In this document: piece by piece, positions 41,522 to 52,117 of the stretch
How positions within the stretch are numbered: the first letter of the stretch is position 1
Layout: each line of letters begins with the position of its first letter
Assembly: GCA_027603945.1 (NCBI GenBank)
Contig: JADIIU010000018.1
Location: 62,001-126,000, forward strand
Direction of reading: 5' to 3'
Length of the DNA stretch: 64,000 nt
Origin: Terramyces sp. JEL0728
Lineage: Eukaryota > Chytridiomycota > Chytridiomycetes > Rhizophydiales > Terramycetaceae
Translations under genes and position numbers: made by a program
Notes under the pieces: model-generated
Database searches by the model: none
Told to the model about the DNA's origin: nothing
The model's input: the letters and a program-made list of their open reading frames with translations, nothing else

Positions 41522-42015
41522 TTAACGGTCTTCGCACCATTCATTTTCCTTGCGGATTTGCTCTTCTTCTTCAGGAGTAAAGTCGTTAGTAATATTGAAA
41601 GTCTTTCTAATTTCTTCTACTGATTTACCCTTGATCATATTGGCAACAGTCTTGCATCCTAATTTTAAAAACACTTACCAAGATCTAATAAGCCTTGCAT
41701 ATCCATGTAGTTGGCTGCGAGAATAATTTCAAAAAGAGTTCCTTGATCGACTGCAATAAAATCTCTATCCCATTCATCAATATCATCAGAGGATTTTGCC
41801 TTCATTTCGTCTTCTAGAGGTGGAGGAGTATCATTCTTGTGGTGAGTGGCATATTCAATGATTTTGGTGAGGATATGAGCAGTAACATTAGGGAGTGGAA
41901 TTGCAGCTTCACCAACTTCCAAGTCGCTGAGCATATTTTTAATTAGCTGAGACTGGGTGATAATATCTTCGGCGACATTAAACTCTTGACCGTCACTGCT
42001 TGTTAACTTTACCAT
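41522..42015 (-). CDS. SKP1: Canonical SKP1 (protein E)
   Basis: The most conventional of the five, 157 aa, complement(41522..41658, 41679..42015), one 20-nt intron (gtaagtgtttttaaaattag). [37 protein letters not shown], then [39 protein letters not shown] and the diagnostic C-terminus [15 protein letters not shown]...[10 protein letters not shown]. It is very likely the housekeeping SKP1 that links cullin-1 to F-box proteins. The other four paralogs cluster within 3.1 kb of it. Confidence 0.95.
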
Positions 42016-42269
42016 TGTGAGATTTTGGGAAAATTAGAAAAAGTCCCGCCACTGGCTTTCAACAATGTGACTGAGTAAACAAATTTGAAAAGAGTCATTC
42101 ATACTTTAGTTATTTTCTCTTTCATTTGAGTCACAAAACGGCACCACTACATCTTTACTTTTGCCGAGTAATTCCACAAAACTGCATGTTAAATATCACG
42201 GCGCCATACATTGCCAATTTCCTTATTCAATGAAACATGAACCAAAACAATATTGGGCGATAAGTTATA

Positions 42270-43404
42270 TTAAAAGAATACCCGGACTGCCTGTGCAGCA
42301 GTGGAATCAACAGGACAGTATGGACACTTGAACCTTGAATTCAAGCTGCCTTTGCTTAGCCTAGTCAAACTTTCACCAGAAATAACGTGTCCACATACCA
42401 TCATCATGGGCGGATTGGTTTCCGTGCCTTGTTCTTTTGTAACTGGGCAAACAAACACAGAATGGTACTTTTGCTTATCTAGCAACGGGATGGTTACGGG
42501 CAATTCACCTGATTGAGACCACTCTAATGCTTTGTCTTTCATCAGCGAAGATATTTTCATGATCATTGGGAGTGCGGTAGACCCAACTGTAACACAAGTG
42601 AATAGCGGCGATTCACAAGACTGGCCCAATACATTACAAAAGTCTCTAGAGAATTGAGATTGGATATCGCTCCATAAATGGTTATCTGCAAATTGGGGAT
42701 AAGGCGAATTTGCTAATCGTTTATGGTAGAGAATCGAACACATTAGTTGCTGAATATCTGCATTAGCAACAAATACCTTTAATATGTTTGGTAGCAAATG
42801 GCGCAAAATGTTGTTTCGCGTACGCTAATGCCTGTTTGATCTCTCCTCTTTTTACAAATCCAAGGTATCGAAGTTTATGAAGGTTAAATTCAAAGGTAGA
42901 TCCGCTTTCAACAAGTGATTTGCGATGCAAAAATGCCCAATCCAATGCCAGCGAAATATCTTCATTTCTTAAAGCTTCTTGAATATGGAACATTCCTTCA
43001 AATTGAGCATGTAATCCTTCTTCAAATTCTATGCCAGCTTCCTTGGCAAACATTTTAGCAAGATCAAATCTTCCTTCGCGTACAAAATGCATGACCAAGA
43101 TCTGGTATACAATATACTCTTTTCCTTCCAGCGCTTTGGGATCCCAGATTCCATCCAAATCGGTTTTAAACTTTTTCTCAATTGCTTTTGAATATTTGCC
43201 TATTGTATTGTGGAAATCTTTGGCGCTTTCTGTTAATTTTGAAGCCATTGCTCGTGTGTTTGATAATAATTGCGCTACTGCCTGTGGGTTGTCTTGACAA
43301 GAGTTGAGATTCGCAATCATTGCATCCAAACATGAATCTGTTTCTACTGCCAACAAGCGCTGTTTTTTGGCGACTTTTTCAAATGATTCCGTGATTGTAT
43401 TCAT
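42270..43404 (-). CDS. RMD5: GID/CTLH E3 ligase RING subunit (RMND5/Gid2/Rmd5)
   Basis: The GID complex ubiquitylates gluconeogenic enzymes and other targets. The model is complement(42270..42757, 42777..43404), 371 aa, one 19-nt intron (gtatttgttgctaatgcag). LisH/CTLH region: VYQILVMHFVREGRFDLAKM, then FEGMFHIQEALRNEDISLAL and KRGEIKQALAYAKQHFAPF. C-terminal degenerate RING: FVCPVTKEQGTETNPPMMMV, CGHVISGESLTRLSKGS, KCPYCPVDS, matching RMND5 rather than MAEA. Regulation by nutrient state is family knowledge. Confidence 0.92.
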
Positions 43405-43623
43405 AAGGGTAACTTTTCCGTCACGAAATTTCAGTCAACAGTTACACATGAACGCTAGTATAAGCAGGAACTTGTGAGCTAGCTGGATAGTTTTGATATG
43501 CAATAATCAATAATACCAGATGCAATTAGACATAATGTAAGTCGACAACGAATCCTGATTGCGATCACTAGATAACTTTGGCGTTGTTATCGTAACTGTC
43601 TGCATATCAGCAAATTTCTGGTG

Positions 43624-44446
43624 ATGGCGCCTCAATCCTTTCGCGAAATGTTTGAGCAAGAATCATTGATTTCAGTTCCTCTCAAAGAAACTGGATTGGA
43701 GCTTTACGAGAACTACGTTGAAAGGTTTGTAGCCGAGCAGTCTGTAATATCCCACCAGGCTGCCTACAAAGATCCATTCAACCAACCAATGGAGTTTGAA
43801 TATTCCTTGTCGTCGGATTCCAGCATTCAAATAGTCAAGAAAGTGATAAAGAAACCAAAAAAGACTTTGCGTAAAGAAAAGAAAGTCGACTCTCTGAAAC
43901 TGCTAAAGACCAACAAGGTAACCATCGTTCACGTAGAATTTCCAGACTACATTCGCAAAACGGTTAACCATCAAAGCACAGTTTCGTTCACAAACAACTC
44001 AAAGAATGCTTGCGCTTTCAACAAAGCATACTCCAAATCCTGAATGTCAGACTATGAGTGCAAATCCAATCCAAGTTGACCAAAGCGAAAGCGAGCCGAA
44101 ATTCAACTATCAAGATAACGAAGCAACTGGAATGGGTTGGGAAGATACTGAAAATATTATGGAGGAGCCTGTATTTGATCAAATTGTAATTCCAAGTCCA
44201 ATCACGCACTTTTGTTCAAAATCTCTCTCCACCTTTTGGGACACTGTAAGAGATGTTATTGATGAATCTGTCAGCATTTCTTTGAGTACCAAGAGTGTTG
44301 ATCACTATATCCGCCCTAAAACCGATGGTTCTTCAAACTACAACACAAAGAGCCTGTCTTCTGAAAACTATAATTTCAATGAAACAGAATCCACAAGATC
44401 ACTGGACGACATGCAGTTCTCATATCCAAAGCATCGATTACACTAA
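43624..44446 (+). CDS. Uncharacterised 267-aa protein
   Basis: Not recognised. The model is 43624..43962 and 43982..44446. A 19-nt intron (gttaaccatcaaagcacag) reads the two open frames into one protein; without it both halves end prematurely. The first half has a Lys-rich segment (KKVIKKPKKTLRKEKKVDSL), the second is acidic and Ser/Asn-rich with no obvious fold, apart from STFWDTVRDVIDES. The basic patch may act in nucleic-acid binding or nuclear import. Likely intrinsically disordered. TAATAAA sits at the stop. Confidence 0.6.
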
Positions 44447-44569
44447 TAAATTTCTTTCGTGAAAATTGAGCAGCTCACGACAGACTGCGCTGTAGTCCAC
44501 ATAATTTGAATGCACAGAAATTCTCTAGGTGCCTTCAAGCTAAATTAAGAATTAAATGTAGAATTTTAT

Positions 44570-45229
44570 TCAAATAGATGCAGCGAAAATGGCAAATGGC
44601 AAGAGAATTGCAAAAAATGAGGAAACAGCTGCTTTGGTACCAGCGGTGACAGTGGCAGTAGGAGCGGCGGTCTTGGTAGAGGTTCCACATGCTTTCATCA
44701 ACAAACCTCCAGCAGATTGAAGACTAGGTCCAATTGAAGCATCCAAATCATTAAGAGAAGAAATGGCAGTGAATTGCTTTTGTACACAGGTGGAGCACAA
44801 AAGAGTAGTGTTGGAAGTAAGGTAGGTTACAACGTTAGTGAATGCATCAGGACCAGTAACTTGGACTCCGGCTGATTGAATTGTCGCCATTTCTTGAGTG
44901 TAACAGTAAGACCCACTGTCCTTTACGCAAGCGAATGCATTAATCAATTCAACGTAAGAGTAGAATAAAGTGCCATTGGTACTGCTAGAAGGGTCTAAAA
45001 CTACGGTACCACATGTTCCTAAGGTGCTTTTGAAGGTGGAAATGGCGGATGAGCAGTCGCTTCCGCAGAGCTGGTCGAGGTTGGAGGCAGTTACAATCTC
45101 GCTTGTTGGAAGAGAGGTTGAGCCATAGCATTTGTTTGCAATGTTGAGGGCAGCTTGGGCACAGACAGTTGGGATGGTTGGGACAGTTCCAGTTACCCCT
45201 CCAGAAGAACCTATAGTGTTGTTGGACAT
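44570..45229 (-). CDS. Cys-rich surface-type protein with GPI-like tail
   Basis: A 219-aa intronless frame. Cys pairs (AQAALNIANKCYG, QLCGSDCSSAIST, LLCSTCVQKQFTAI) are arranged as in the secreted protein at 18536-19498, and the C-terminus is hydrophobic (AAVSSFFAILLPFAIFAAS), as in GPI signals. The current ATG gives no signal peptide (it begins MSNNTIGSSGG), so an upstream short exon encoding one may exist; I could not find it with confidence. Function unknown; probably displayed on or released from the cell surface. Confidence 0.6.
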   Translation of the reverse strand: MSNNTIGSSGGVTGTVPTIPTVCAQAALNIANKCYGSTSLPTSEIVTASNLDQLCGSDCSSAISTFKSTLGTCGTVVLDPSSSTNGTLFYSYVELINAFACVKDSGSYCYTQEMATIQSAGVQVTGPDAFTNVVTYLTSNTTLLCSTCVQKQFTAISSLNDLDASIGPSLQSAGGLLMKACGTSTKTAAPTATVTAGTKAAVSSFFAILLPFAIFAASI

Positions 45230-45574
45230 TTTTGCAGAGACATTTTTTGGAATCTCTTTTTGGATATTTCCTGTGGCGCGGTTACGGAAGGTACCATGAA
45301 CTTACAATTTAGGATATAAGGAGATAACTATGAATGGTGAGTTGAATTACAAGGAGCAAAGGAGATAACTATGAACGGTGAGTTGAATTACAAAGGAGCA
45401 AAGGAGAAGGGGACTGCCCACTAATGACACAGCTGCATATGGCACTATGGGGTTTGAGCCGTAGCATGTCCAAACCCTATGATTCGATTAAATAGATTAA
45501 TTGCCAGTGCAATTAGGTGATCAAAAACGGCAATATTTGACTAATTTTTGCGGTAATTTTCAAGTTAATCTAAA
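45230..45574. other. Intergenic region with small repeats
   Basis: About 345 bp between the surface protein and aminopeptidase 1. Apart from the tandem repeat (45320-45402) there is a weak inverted repeat, 45447-45456 against 45471-45480 (one mismatch in 10), either side of a short loop. I find no convincing RNA gene or TATA box here. Confidence 0.5.
45320..45402 (+). repeat. Two-copy tandem repeat, 41/42 bp
   Basis: Unit 1 is 45320-45360 and unit 2 is 45361-45402; each starts ggagataactatgaa. They differ by one substitution and one extra A. The sequence then continues with a partial third start (ggaga). Likely simple replication slippage in the upstream region of the surface-protein gene. 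Confidence 0.85.
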
Positions 45575-46762
45575 ATGCTCAAGTTGCTTTTTGCTTCAAT
45601 AATTTCTGCTTCACCTTTGCAACAGCGACCTTTATTCTCTCCGGAAGATCGTTTAATTTCCACCAGCGAAGGACAATCACAATGGATGTCGGAAATGCAA
45701 GTAATGCTTTGTTTAACGAGATTTTTGAACTATACAAGGACGGCGTAAAGTTCATTGACTTGACTGATGGTGATTTCGATTATTTGGAGCAGCACGCTGC
45801 AATTAATATTGCTTCCAACCCTGGTAATTTTTAGTTTATCAGATTTCCCAACTAAACCATCGTACCAAAACATTGCAAACCCGCTTATTGAGAAAATTGA
45901 TACAAATAGAATGGAAGAGTTTTTGACTGCATTTTCAGGATTTCATACTCGTTACTTCAAGTCTGATTCCGGAAAAGAGTCTTCCCAATGGTTGTTTGAT
46001 CAATTGGAATCGCTCGCTGAAAATAATCCTAGAGACGATGTCAAGTTTACTGTTACCAAAGTTATCCACACCTGGAAACAATTCTCTGTTATTGCGCGAT
46101 TTGAAAGCGTAGAATCTGACAAAGAGGATATTGTTGTGCTCTCTGCTCATCAAGATTCCGTCAACCAATGGAATCCATGGTTTGGTCGCAGCCCGTAATC
46201 CTTGCTAATCTAGTGGTGCAGATGACGATGGTTCCGGAACAACAACCGTTTTCGAAGCATTAACTGTTTTGTGGAACCACGGATTTGTTCCAAAGCGTCC
46301 ATTGGAATTCCACTTTTACTCTGCAGAAGAAGGCGGGTTGCTTGGAAGTCAAAAAGTAGTAGCGCAATATGTCAAGGAAAAAATTCCTGTTTACGGAGTT
46401 TTCCACAACGATATGACTGGATATCAGCCAGAGGATACAAAGCCAATTGTTGCTGTTAATACTGATAACGTCAACGGCCCACTCACAAAGACTTTTGAAA
46501 TGATTGCAAGCACTTATGCTGGAGTCCCGTGGGAATATACAAAGTGCGGCTATGCCTGCTCTGGTAATTATATAATGACCTAGATCATGCTTCATGGACC
46601 AAGGCTGGCATTCCTTCTACATTTACTTTTGAAGCCAAGTTTGAAAAACATTCGCCATTTATTCACACCACTCAAGACACAGTTGAGCATATTGATTTCA
46701 AGCACATGGCTTCCTTTGTCAACAACGTTATTGGGTTTGCTGTAGAGTTATCCTACTACTAA
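45575..46762 (+). CDS. Secreted M28 leucyl-aminopeptidase-type metallopeptidase 1
   Basis: A 369-aa zinc aminopeptidase of family M28. The model is 45575..45700, 45721..45823, 45843..46194, 46214..46563, 46584..46762, four introns of 19-20 nt. It begins with a hydrophobic signal peptide (MLKLLFASIISASP). The two-zinc site is complete: HQDS in [20 protein letters not shown] in [13 protein letters not shown], then D in NDMTGYQ and [12 protein letters not shown]. The splice at 46195-46213 builds GADDD, and at 46564-46583 it joins CS to DHASW. A tandem paralogue follows at 46945. Expected to trim N-terminal residues of extracellular peptides. Confidence 0.88.
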
Positions 46763-46944
46763 AGATAATCCTTAAATTTTGTTTTACACCGTGTGCAGTG
46801 GGCAAGTCTATGGAATTAAACTATTGAGTGCCGCAGAACTTATTGCGGAAGTCCAAATCTTTATCACCCCATATTATCAATATTCACCCAATGTGAGTGC
46901 AGTGACCAGGCTTATCAAACAGCGTGATCAATTAAACTTTCAAA

Positions 46945-48146
46945 ATGAAGCTGCTCCTAGCATACTCAATTCTAGCCGCACCAGCACATCGTCCACTCTT
47001 TTTCCAAAACGATAATTTAGATGTAGGAGTCACCAAATTCAATCCCAATCACCGCTTAATTTCCACGGCACCAGGAAAACAGGAATGGATGACCGAACAA
47101 CAAGTATTTGCTATTAACTAGATCTTTAAACTATACCGATCAAAGACTAAATTTATTGATTTGACTGACGGCGAATATACTTTATTCAATCAAAAGAAGC
47201 GCAATCCTGTGTATCCAACCAAAACAAACGAAGCGCAATCAGTAAACGATCTGATCAAGCAAGTATCTACTGATCGCATGGAAACCTTCCTGTCGTCATT
47301 TTCTGGTTTCCATACGCGCTACTACAACTCCAAATCCGGTAGGGAATCAAGCCAATGGCTATACGATCAATTATCAGATATCAGCGGTAGATCCGATGTT
47401 ACGTTAACTGTAACTAAATTTGAACATTCCTGGGAACAATTTTCTGTAATTGCTCGATTTGAAAAAGTTGGTAATACGAACGACGAGATTGTGATCTTGT
47501 CCGCTCATCAAGATTCCGTCAACCAATGGAATCCATGGTTTGGTCGTAGCCCGTAATCCTTGCTAATCTAGCGGTGCTGATGACGATGGATCTGGCACTA
47601 CAACTATCATTGAAGCATTGACTGTTTTGTATGAAAATGGTTTCGTACCTGATAGACCTTTAGAATTTCATTTCTACTCTGGTGAAGAGGGTGGTCTGTT
47701 GGGCAGCCAAAAAGTGGTTAAAAAATACACTGACGATGATATCAACGTTTACGCTGTTCTCCACAACGATATGACTGTAATAATACATTAATTTAGGGCT
47801 ACCAGCCGGACGGTATCTCGCCAGTCATAGGGATATCGACGGATAACGTTGACAAGAAGCTCTCAAAAGTTCTTCAAATCATTTCCGAAGAATACGCTGG
47901 GATAAAATGGGTAAACACTAAATGTGGTTACGCATGTTCAGATCATGCATCTTGGACTAAAGCTGGTATACCTGCTGCATTTACTTTTGAAGCTGCGTTC
48001 GAAAATCAAAGGTACCAATCATTAACCAAAGCCCATTCTTGCACACTACTCAAGATACAGTCGAACATATTGATTTTGACCATATGGCTTCGTTTGTGAA
48101 TAACGTTATCGGGTTTGCGGTTGAACTGTCGAAATTTCAGCAATAA
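46945..48146 (+). CDS. Secreted M28 leucyl-aminopeptidase-type metallopeptidase 2
   Basis: Paralogue of the gene at 45575-46762, 374 aa: 46945..47103, 47122..47552, 47572..47776, 47797..48011, 48032..48146. Signal peptide [13 protein letters not shown]. Introns are 18, 19, 20 and 20 nt; the first (gtatttgctattaactag) is the shortest canonical GT-AG intron in the window. All M28 zinc ligands are present ([25 protein letters not shown]). Its second intron and the ~45 bp of coding sequence before it are identical to the paralogue, though the proteins elsewhere differ widely, indicating gene conversion. The two copies share only some intron positions: the intron near 45824 of copy 1 has no counterpart here. 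Confidence 0.88.
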
Positions 48147-48669
48147 GATTTTTTTGGTAATCTTTTTTTCAATTTGCCTTTTAAAGCGAATTTGCGAAAG
48201 CTTAATTTCGGAGATGCTTTGTAATACTTGCACCACGGCAATCAATTGGTTTGGTGATTTATTGCACTTTCACATTCCAATTTCAATATTTATCAGTCCC
48301 CCACGTGTCGCTTATCGGGCAGCTAAACGTTCAGCAGCTAGTCCTACGTGTATATACCAGGGGTATCGTATTTCCTGGTGTATGGTGGTTTGTTCCTATA
48401 CTAGTATTAACAATGCACTGGCGTCTTTGTTTTGACCAAAGTTTTGGACTCTGCTTCTTGCAAGTAGCCAGTATCGGATATGCTATGCACGCTCTAGCAC
48501 AATTAATTTGCAATTAATCCTCCAAATTTCAATATTATTGTTGTGCTATCCCCCATCTGATTGTTTCAAAAATGATTTTTGGCGAAGTCTGTTACCCCCT
48601 GTGCCAGCAGTCACCTGACATAGTCATCTGCTTGCAATTAATCGCAATAATTTTTCAAAAAAACAAAAA
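48147..48669. other. Intergenic stretch with an unassigned open frame
   Basis: About 520 bp. A plus-strand open frame at 48251-48517 (88 codons) has a coding-like C-terminal half with membrane character (VWWFVPILVLTMHWRLCFD, then IGYAMHALAQ), but no start in a good context and no family match. Another frame overlaps it, and both cannot be real. It might be a decayed membrane protein. No RNA gene is evident. Confidence 0.35.
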
Positions 48670-49166
48670 ATGAGTTCGTTGTTATGGTACAAGGTAAATA
48701 TCTTTAAAACCAGGATTCAAGCTACGATTCAGAAGAAGATAAGCAAGATTTATCTGAACAAATGCTTTCAATTACGATAAATTCCCCAACGATGACTGTA
48801 CAACCCTCCATGCCAATCCCCATCACTCCAACTCTGAAGCGAAGACAGTCAGCTCCCTACCACGTCAAAAAACTATCTGCATCCAAAAGCCCGCCAAACG
48901 ATTTTGGATTACCGACACCTTCATCCTACAGCCCAAAAGACAAACTAAAACAGAAATGGATTTGTGATGCCTGCGGGAAGACTTACAAGCATCCAAATTG
49001 TCTTTCTAAGCACAAGTGGGAACATACGGATTATTGGAAGGAAACTTCTAAATTGGCAATTTCGAAACATGCGCAAGTTCAATTGTTAGAGGCTGCGTCT
49101 GTATTAATTGGATTTCAGAAAGATGAAGATTTAGAATATGTTAATGGGCAAGTATGGGATAAATGA
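48670..49166 (+). CDS. C2H2 zinc-finger protein (fungal type)
   Basis: A 158-aa protein, 48670..48693 and 48714..49166, with one 20-nt intron (gtaaatatctttaaaaccag) after an exon of only 24 nt. One C2H2 finger, ICDACGKTYKHPNCLSKHKWEH, is followed by DYWKETSKLAISKHAQVQLL, an arrangement resembling a conserved group of fungal C2H2 proteins with a KHxQVQLLEAA tail. The N-terminal half is Ser/Pro-rich with basic KRR, and is presumably disordered. Probably a transcription factor, though DNA target and role are unknown. Confidence 0.75.
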
Positions 49167-49411
49167 TTGTAAATAAAAACCTAATTTCTTTTGTAGTGGC
49201 TCGCCTCTCTATTAGCTGTATTGCCATAAAGATGCAGCCTGTATGCATCCTACAACTTTAGAGTGTAGTTGGTTTCGGTGTCAAGAGATACCGCGCAAGT
49301 TACAGTGGCCATACAGCCCGCCCTGAAACATTGGCAAGAACGCTATGCTTAATATGAATAGCCAATCCTTGCATGAGTTATGGCCAGTGATGCAAAAATC
49401 CTCTTAAAAAA

Positions 49412-51319
49412 ATGGAAATCAAAGTAGAAAAAAGTTTAATGTAGAACGTTCGAATAGATCAAATAAAACCACCGCAGTCAATAAACGGAAACCTGCAGAT
49501 TACCAAACACCACCTGATTCTGGACGAATACCAAGTACTTTTACTTAACAAAAGCTACCACATTCACTCCTGCTCTCAATAATCAAAAAGCCCTGTAGCA
49601 TTTATATTACTTATCGGCACTTTCTCGCAATCATTATTACATTCCAAATGGAGAGAGAGGTCAATGAAGCCTTTCAGCTAATTCAGAAATACATCAATAT
49701 CAGTAACTATCGTTAACAAAAGGTTCTATTGAGGAACTGTATTGTTTTGAAAAACAAGTTATTTACAATACTCCTTGGTATGTGTTTGATCCAAGAGTAG
49801 ATTTTGCCAGGATGGGATTAGGCGTAAACACAAACTGGAGGATTTCAACCATTAATGAAGCTTACAATTTCTCATCAACTTACCCCAGATACCTTGGAGT
49901 GCCTCAGAAAATTAGTGATAATACTCTTCGACATATTGGGAAATTCCGAAGTAAATCTCGTATCCCTGCGCTGTCATATATACACAAGAATCAAGTAAGT
50001 AGGTTTAATATAGGTTACTATAACTAGATCAGCTCAGCCAATGATTGGATTAAAACAGAACCGTTCAATCCAGGATGAAAAGTTAATTGAAGCCATATTC
50101 AACACTAGCACTTGCCAATCGGACGGGATGCATCTGATTATAGATGCCCGACCTTTGGCAAACGCATTAGCACAGACTGCAATGGGTGCAGGAACAGAAA
50201 ACTCTGACAATTACCAAGCCAAGATTGTGTTTCTAGGTATAGAAAACATTCACGTTGTGCGAGATTCATTAAACAAATTGTATGATGGTAATTATTTTTA
50301 ATTGCAGCCTGTGTTTCCTTTGATAACCCTGTTATATCAAAAAGTGCTCTTGAGCGATCTGGCTGGCTAAAGCACATTAAAAATATTCTTGACGGCACAT
50401 TAATGATTGTGCAGAGTGTCCATGTGCAGAACGAACACACCCTTGTTCATTGTAGGTAATATATTTTAATGAAAGCGATGGATGGGACCGCACAGCTCAA
50501 TTGTCATCCCTGGCGCAGGTGTGTTTAGATCCATACTACAGGACAATCGATGGCTTCCAAGTGCTGTTAGAAAAAGAATGGATATCCTTTGGACACAAAT
50601 TCCAAGACAGATGCGGCCATTTGTCGAGAGATTCAATGACTACTGAACAAACACCAGAAAAGTCTTGGCAGCAGGCAAGTAAAAGTATGCTAGGAGCTGC
50701 AACAAAGTTATTTGGAAATACATTCAACGCCCCATTAAACAATAGCACCATGTCTTCAGAAACTTCAACCCCAAACAATTTGGCACCCAAAGAAATATCT
50801 CCAGTGTTTTTGCAGTTTTTAGATTGCATGTACCAAATATGGACTCAATATCCAACTGAGTTTGAATATGATCAACGATTATTAGAATTTCTCTTTATAT
50901 CTGCTTACTCTTGTCAATTTGGAAACTTTTTATTCAATAATGAACGCGAATTGCGGCAATTCACAAAAAAACCTGGCTATGGCGTCCAATCCATAGAAGA
51001 ATGCACAGTATCCCTTTGGCAGTATCTCCAAGCACACAAAGGGACCTACTACAATGCAGTTTATACGCCTTCGGATGAAGAGAAAATCCTATTCCCAAAC
51101 ACAAATAATCTAAAATACTGGTCTAAACTATACAAGCTGTCTACTTTAGAAGAGCGCATGGAAAAGGCAGAGTCTCCATATGCTACACGGAAATCAACTT
51201 TTAGCGAAATGGACACCACGCCAAGAATGGAAAATGAGCCGCAAGTTGAAATGATTGATTTGCAAGATGCAAGCATACCTTCGCACCCTTTGATGACTTC
51301 TGATAATCCTTGGCAATAA
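49412..51319 (+). CDS. YMR1: Myotubularin-type phosphoinositide 3-phosphatase
   Basis: Dephosphorylates PI3P and PI(3,5)P2. The model is 49412..49423, 49445..49534, 49555..49702, 49723..50002, 50028..50287, 50308..50455, 50476..51319, 593 aa, six introns of 20-25 nt. The PH-GRAM domain lies in the small first exons (GNLQITKHHLIL, RHFLAIIITFQ) and would be missed without them. The phosphatase domain holds NWRISTINEAYNFSSTYPRY, FRSKSRIPALSY, SRSAQPMIGL, and the active site HCSDGWDRT with a complete Cys-x5-Arg (Cys near residue 312), the splice there lying inside the Ser codon. No FYVE or coiled-coil tail is visible. The 25-nt intron at 50003-50027 is the longest I placed. Confidence 0.87.
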
Positions 51320-51463
51320 ACTACTACCATATATTGATTTTTTTGGAAAGAAGCAGCAGTCAGAATATAGTATTACCTCCGGAAGCGTACAATCATAATT
51401 ATCCATAGTTCATTGTGTGTATGTGTCAACTCGATTTTATCGAATGACGTGAATTTACCTAAA

Positions 51464-52046
51464 ATGCACAAGTCAGAAAAGCACACTGTCCAGGAATGGC
51501 TAGCAAAAATCAACCTGATCAATCTAGTCCCAATATTTGAAAAAGAGCAGTTATTGGGCTGGGACACACTCCAACTTGTCACCATTGCACAACTGCAATC
51601 AATAAATATTCCATTAGGAAACTGCTTACTATTTCAAAAACTATTTGTGGGTAATTTGTCTTGACAAAGAAATGTATCCAAAGAGCAAGCTGTCACAGGA
51701 GCCTGTCAAAGTTCTTTTAGATTGGTTGAAAGATCAAAATAAACCTGAAAGGAAAGCACTGAAACGACCGCCTTGGTGTGGGACATTGGATAGGACCCAT
51801 TCATTGCCGATAATGGAGGCAGGAAAGACGGAACAGAAGCGCAAAGCCAAAAAGGATAAAGCACTTGAAAATCCAGGAGAAAAAGCACATATTACCAAAG
51901 TACTTTCTTTCCCAGAGACTAAGCTCACTGTCGTGCAAGAAGATATACGGGAAGAAAGTGTTGCTTTGGCAGCAGAAAGAAAGGAGGAACAGCCAATCGA
52001 AATGGTTTCGCGAAAGGGCCATCCTAAAATCAGTAATGCAATTTAA
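51464..52046 (+). CDS. SAM-domain protein
   Basis: A 187-aa protein, 51464..51650 and 51670..52046, with one 19-nt intron (gtaatttgtcttgacaaag). A SAM domain fills about residues 1-70: VQEWLAKINLINLVPIFEKE, then LLGWDTLQLVTIAQLQSINI and a Gly-rich turn before the last helix. The remainder is Lys/Glu-rich and probably disordered, containing PPWCGTLDRTH. SAM domains mediate self-association or adaptor interactions (for example in Ste50-type MAPK adaptors), but no partner can be inferred. An alternative upstream start within 51413-51463 is less plausible. Confidence 0.65.
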
Positions 52047-52117
52047 CCTAGTTGATCCTTTTAAAAAAGTACCAAGAAAATAAAATTATGGTGTTATATT
52101 CAATTACTATTCTATTT

